From contig JALNVO010000130.1 of NCBI GenBank assembly GCA_023231365.1, positions 1 to 7,873 of the forward strand: a stretch of 7,873 nucleotides of DNA. The letters run 5' to 3'. Both the position numbers and the translations under genes were made by a program. The notes under the pieces are model-generated. The model was not told the origin of the DNA. It did not search any database and worked only from the letters and a program-made list of their open reading frames with translations. Source of the stretch: Fibrobacteraceae bacterium (GTDB taxonomy: Bacteria > Fibrobacterota > Fibrobacteria > Fibrobacterales > Fibrobacteraceae). Below are positions 5,298-7,873 of this stretch, in pieces (the first letter of the stretch is position 1; every line of letters begins with the position of its first letter).

Positions 5298-6528
5298 TGG
5301 AGGCGCAAAGGATGGAGTTGCGCTTCCTTTGGCGCTAGCGCTGATTCTTGTTCTAGGGCTTCTCGCGGCGTCTGTCTTTGAAATGCTCTATTCCGAGCGA
5401 ATGGAGTCTTTGCGGCAGGCTCGGCGCGTGCAGTCGGAACTTTCAGCGGAGAGCGGACTCAGCTATGCCCTTTATCGGTTTGCTTCGGAGGATGAGCCTT
5501 GGCGGACTTCGGAACTCCGGCATTTTGCGGTGGATTCTGCGGTTGCGTTCCGGGTTTCTTCCGTGCAAGACGGGCCTTTTGCGAACGTTATTTCGGAAAA
5601 TATCGGGAAGGATTCCGGGCTTGTCCGGATAGTTGCCCGGGTTGGCTCTTATCCGGATACCTTGCCTGCCTTAGTGCTGCTGGATCCGGAGGCTTCCCTT
5701 CTCCTTGCGGGTTCTGCCAAGATAGAAGGTGATGTCGCATTAAAGAAAGGTTCTATCGGCTATAGCACGCATTATAAGATGCCTGCATCGAAGGATGCTT
5801 CTTTTGCGGGGAAGGCGCTTACGATGACGGATGCTTTTTGGGGCGGTATATCTTTCCATTCGGATCTGACGCGGGATGAGTTTCAGAATTTGCCAGAGAC
5901 CGATCGCTGCGTTTTTGACGGACGGGACACGCTTCCGTCGCTTTTGGAATGCAGTGAGGTTGTAATACGAGGTGACGCTTTTTGTAGAAACTGCGAAATA
6001 CGCTCTCGCCAACTCTCTGTTTCAGAAAGGGCTTCTTTAAATGAGGTAAAAGTTTTTGCTGACACGGCTTCGCTTTCCGGGGATGCGTCTATCTCCGGGA
6101 CCATTTTTTCCAGAGATACTTTGTATGTCGATTTGAAAAAGGAACAGACAAATGAAATCCGTTTGTTTGTGCAAGGACGGAAAACGGGAGATGCTTCTTA
6201 TAACGGTCGCTTGGAGGTGCAGCGCCTCAAATCGGAATTTGCGACTCTTGCCTTCTTTGGCGATAACTGGGATGCGACCATGCCCGGAATTTCTGTTTAT
6301 ATAAGCGAAGACTGCAATATCCGCGGTGCTCTTTTTGTGCATGGCGTGGTGGATATCCGCGGCAAGTTCCGCGGTCATGCTCTGATCTGGAATTTTGCTT
6401 TTGAAGAATCCGGGACGCGCTGGAATGGTTTTTTTAAGGATGGCTCGATTGCTTTGGATACGGCATCCCGCGAACTCATTCCCGATATTTTTCACTTCGG
6501 CGGGACCTTTGGGTATGAAAAAGAATAA
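5281..6528 (+). CDS. PilX/GspK-like minor pseudopilin with long beta-rich domain
   Basis: A 415-residue protein with a prepilin-like N-terminus: short leader, G12, then VALPLALALILVLGLLAASVFEML (13-36) and an amphipathic helix through LRQARRVQSELSAESGLSYALYRF (44-67). This is the PilX pattern (A-L-x-h...AE-x-G-h-x-x-A). Position +5 is Leu, not Glu; lack of Glu5 is typical of GspK, the pseudopilus tip. From about 136 to 370 the sequence is a run of short strands with regular turns (AGSAKIEGDVALKKGSIGYS..., SEVVIRGDAFCRNCEIRSRQLSVSERASLNEVKVF, RGALFVHGVVDIRGKFRGHALIW), suggesting a beta-solenoid like those of PilX-type and bactofilin-like proteins. There is a CxxC at C235/C238. The start is TTG 5281, 17 bases inside the previous gene, with GGGGG five bases upstream; no ATG in frame would keep the leader. 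It overlaps the next gene by 14 bases. Confidence 0.65.
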   Translation: MNSGLDGGAKDGVALPLALALILVLGLLAASVFEMLYSERMESLRQARRVQSELSAESGLSYALYRFASEDEPWRTSELRHFAVDSAVAFRVSSVQDGPFANVISENIGKDSGLVRIVARVGSYPDTLPALVLLDPEASLLLAGSAKIEGDVALKKGSIGYSTHYKMPASKDASFAGKALTMTDAFWGGISFHSDLTRDEFQNLPETDRCVFDGRDTLPSLLECSEVVIRGDAFCRNCEIRSRQLSVSERASLNEVKVFADTASLSGDASISGTIFSRDTLYVDLKKEQTNEIRLFVQGRKTGDASYNGRLEVQRLKSEFATLAFFGDNWDATMPGISVYISEDCNIRGALFVHGVVDIRGKFRGHALIWNFAFEESGTRWNGFFKDGSIALDTASRELIPDIFHFGGTFGYEKE

Positions 6529-6853
6529 GGGTTCTACGTTGATAGAAGTGCTTATCAGTACCGCTTTAGTCGGCACTACGGCGGTGACGCTCCTCGGCTT
6601 TTTGCACGGGGGTAAGCTTGCGTCGAAGGCGCCTCACGAGGACTATGGCGCTGAACTCTGCAAGGAAGTTCTCTATTCGAGGATTGCGAAGAAAGATTCC
6701 ATTTTGGACTTCGCAAATACGGGAGGAATGCCTTTTAAGGTGGTAGTGAAGGCTTTGACTGATGGAGAAGAGCACTGCTTTTCGGCGCGGGCCGTACGCG
6801 GCGGAGATTCCTTGCGCAGGTTCGTTTACTGCGTTTATGGGGAAAAATTATGA
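6515..6853 (+). CDS. Type IV prepilin-like minor pseudopilin (GspI/PilV type)
   Basis: A 112-residue protein starting at ATG 6515. The frame is open further upstream, but MKKNKG followed by STLIEVLISTALVGTTAVTLLGFL is an exact class III signal: basic leader, G6, Glu at +5 of the mature form (E11) and a hydrophobic helix (7-30), so this start is chosen. Prepilin peptidase would cut after G6 and methylate the new N-terminus. The remaining 80 residues are small for a pseudopilin. They contain KAPHEDYGAELCKEVLYSRI, resembling the GspI/PilV helix after the hydrophobic part, and three cysteines (one in the helix, two near the end). The ATG lies 14 bases inside the previous gene and the stop overlaps the next ATG by four bases (6850-6853). 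Confidence 0.75.
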   Translation: MKKNKGSTLIEVLISTALVGTTAVTLLGFLHGGKLASKAPHEDYGAELCKEVLYSRIAKKDSILDFANTGGMPFKVVVKALTDGEEHCFSARAVRGGDSLRRFVYCVYGEKL

Positions 6854-7227
6854 ATGGTCGGCGGGGTTTTACTCTCATTGAACTTTTGGTGACGATGTCG
6901 CTCGCCTCCGTTTTTTTGGGGTTCGCGTGGAACATCTTTTCGGATGGTAACAGGGTGTATTTGGATTACCGGAAAATGGATGCGGAATATTTTGATTTAG
7001 GCGTTCGCAAGGCAAAGGCTGCCCGTATGGTGAAAGATTTCCCTGGATATTGCACCAGTGATAGTTTATACAGATTTGATGGCTCTTTGGCGGATTCTCT
7101 AGAAAAAGCATTTCCTTTTTCTGTAGTGAATTGCTACAAAGTAAGAGATAACAGGCTTCTTATCTATTGGCGGGGGCTTTCTGCTAGCATTCCGCATTAT
7201 CCTGTAGGTTGGACGTTTTTGAAATGA
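6850..7227 (+). CDS. Type IV prepilin-like minor pseudopilin (GspJ/PilW type)
   Basis: A 125-residue protein with a textbook class III prepilin start: MNGRRG then FTLIELLVTMSLASVFLGFAWNIF, with cleavage after G6, Phe at +1 and Glu at +5 (E11). The helix continues into YRKMDAEYFDLGVRKAKAARMVKDF, and a short globular part with C68 and C95 follows, ending VGWTFLK. GspJ and PilW proteins are usually nearer 200 residues, so this is short, as is its neighbour. The ATG overlaps the previous stop (ATGA). The stop itself also overlaps an ATG (7224-7226) that opens only a six-codon frame, so nothing follows in the operon. Role: minor pseudopilin, probably in the tip complex with the two genes before it. 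Confidence 0.75.
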   Translation: MNGRRGFTLIELLVTMSLASVFLGFAWNIFSDGNRVYLDYRKMDAEYFDLGVRKAKAARMVKDFPGYCTSDSLYRFDGSLADSLEKAFPFSVVNCYKVRDNRLLIYWRGLSASIPHYPVGWTFLK

Positions 7228-7561
7228 ATGCTGTGTTAGTTTAGTCCATTAAAGAGTTTGTGCCAATTTTTGAATTTTGATGATTGGAACTCGCGGGATT
7301 CGCTCAATGTTATATCGCTACAGCACCTTGTGTTTCAAACAATTACAAAGATTTTAACTCCTGTTTTGGTAGATACATTGCGTGCTATATGCCGCTCATC
7401 TGAAAATTATTGTTTGTAAAAATTTCCGTCTTCCATCTTACAAAACGTATCCATTTCTTTTATTTTTTTTCATAATTTATGTTAGATGTAGCTCCCTCTT
7501 TTGGATCTCTTAGGAAATTGGCTATATTCCATTTCGGCTCTTTGTCAAGGTAGGTTTGTAT
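7228..7561. other. AT-rich intergenic region with no convincing gene
   Basis: It separates the pseudopilin operon from the HPr-like gene. A plus-strand frame is open from 7240 to a TAA at 7417-7419 (…NFDDWNSRDSLNVISLQHLVFQTITKIL…), but it has no ATG, only TTG at 7258 or 7270 with poor ribosome binding sites, and I recognise nothing in it. TTTGTAA (7413-7419) and TTACAAA (7438-7444) form a weak AT-rich stem ahead of a T-rich run (7454-7470), possibly the end of the operon transcript. A candidate promoter for the next gene lies at the right end. Confidence 0.55.
7501..7528 (+). promoter_or_regulatory. Candidate promoter for the HPr-like gene
   Basis: TTGGAT (7501-7506) and TATATT (7523-7528) are 16 bases apart; the -10 is good and the -35 matches only in TTG. 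The implied start would be near 7535, leaving a leader of about 27 bases with AAGG and TAGG (7547-7554) before ATG 7562. It is placed by spacing and sequence only. Confidence 0.35.
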
Positions 7562-7873
7562 ATGCGCGAATTTGACCTTATGGTTTTAGTGAAGTGCGGG
7601 CTTTGCGCAAGACACTGCGTGAAGATTGTTGAACTGATCGGGGAATTCAAGGACTCTGAAATTTTTGTGACAGCATATACGGAACCGGAATCCCGCAGAG
7701 TGAATGCTAAGAGCGTCCCCAATCTGATGATGCTTGCGGTACCTCCTAGGACGCGTCTTCATTTTGAAGTGTCCGGCTCTTCCGAAGAGGTGGAAAGGGA
7801 GGTGGAGCAGAAGCTTACGGAGCTGTTAACCGAGACTTTTCCGCTACTTTACGATTGTTTCTCTCTCGACGCA
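7562..7873 (+). CDS. HPr-like protein with Cys in place of His15, 3' end outside window
   Basis: The frame is open from ATG 7562 to the right edge (104 codons, no stop). It aligns with HPr, the small phosphocarrier and regulator of the sugar phosphotransferase system: VLVKCGLCARHCVKIVELIGEF (8-29) matches the active-site loop GLHARPA and first helix, and VNAKSVPNLMMLAV (47-60) matches the region around regulatory Ser46. The phosphoryl-accepting His15 is Cys15 here, Arg17 is kept, Pro18 is His18, and Ser51 takes the place of Ser46 after a five-residue insert. VEREVEQKLTELL (77-89) fits the C-terminal helix, and the protein continues beyond the usual 85-90 residues. Without His15 it cannot act as an ordinary phosphocarrier. 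It may be regulatory, like Bacillus Crh, which has Gln there, if an HprK-type kinase is present. AGG lies seven bases before the ATG. Confidence 0.7.
   Translation, partial: MREFDLMVLVKCGLCARHCVKIVELIGEFKDSEIFVTAYTEPESRRVNAKSVPNLMMLAVPPRTRLHFEVSGSSEEVEREVEQKLTELLTETFPLLYDCFSLDA

Noticed and set aside
6395..6514. N-terminal extension of the GspI/PilV-like gene to an earlier start
   Set aside because: The frame is open, but the extension would place 40 residues before a perfect prepilin leader (MKKNKG/STLIE), and prepilin leaders are short. ATG 6515 is the sensible start.
6037..6576. Minus-strand 179-codon frame
   Set aside because: It is antisense to the PilX/GspK-like and prepilin genes, with no recognisable motif.

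Overview
The window comes from a Gram-negative bacterium with a type II secretion or type IV pilus-like envelope machine. The style of the genes (mid-range GC with AT-rich intergenic DNA, compact ATGA-coupled operon, a degenerate HPr) fits the Fibrobacter/FCB side of the tree, but this is an impression; nothing in the window fixes the taxon.

Left part (1-643): the C-terminal end of a larger protein whose start lies outside the window. Three bases after it comes a 65-residue two-helix membrane protein. Base composition falls sharply inside the first gene (481-540 is about 28% GC by hand count). The layout, a variable AT-rich C-terminus followed by a tiny membrane protein, is that of a polymorphic-toxin tip with its immunity gene, but no toxin fold is recognisable.

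Middle part (644-2775): a block whose genes all lie on the minus strand, bounded by two direct copies of a 73-bp sequence that differ at one base. Each copy carries a plus-strand terminator-like hairpin. Inside are a GC-rich DDE (rve-type) transposase with D130, D197 and E233, a nucleotidyltransferase-fold gene broken by one in-frame TAA, and a short start-less reading frame directly upstream of it whose 5' end meets the right repeat. The block looks like accessory DNA that is decaying.

Right part (3017-7227): six tightly overlapping plus-strand genes: a GspL-like (PilM/PilN-type) protein, a PilO/GspM-like protein, a GspC/PilP-like protein, a PilX/GspK-like protein with a long beta-rich passenger, and two short class III prepilins of the GspI/PilV and GspJ/PilW types. 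Together they encode the inner-membrane platform and minor pseudopilins of a secretion or pilus system. The ATPase, the multi-spanning platform protein, the secretin and the major pilin are not in the window.

After about 330 bp of AT-rich DNA with no convincing gene, the window ends inside an HPr-like gene (7562 onwards). It keeps the regulatory serine region but has cysteine where HPr has its phosphoryl-accepting His15. This is the most interesting single gene here.
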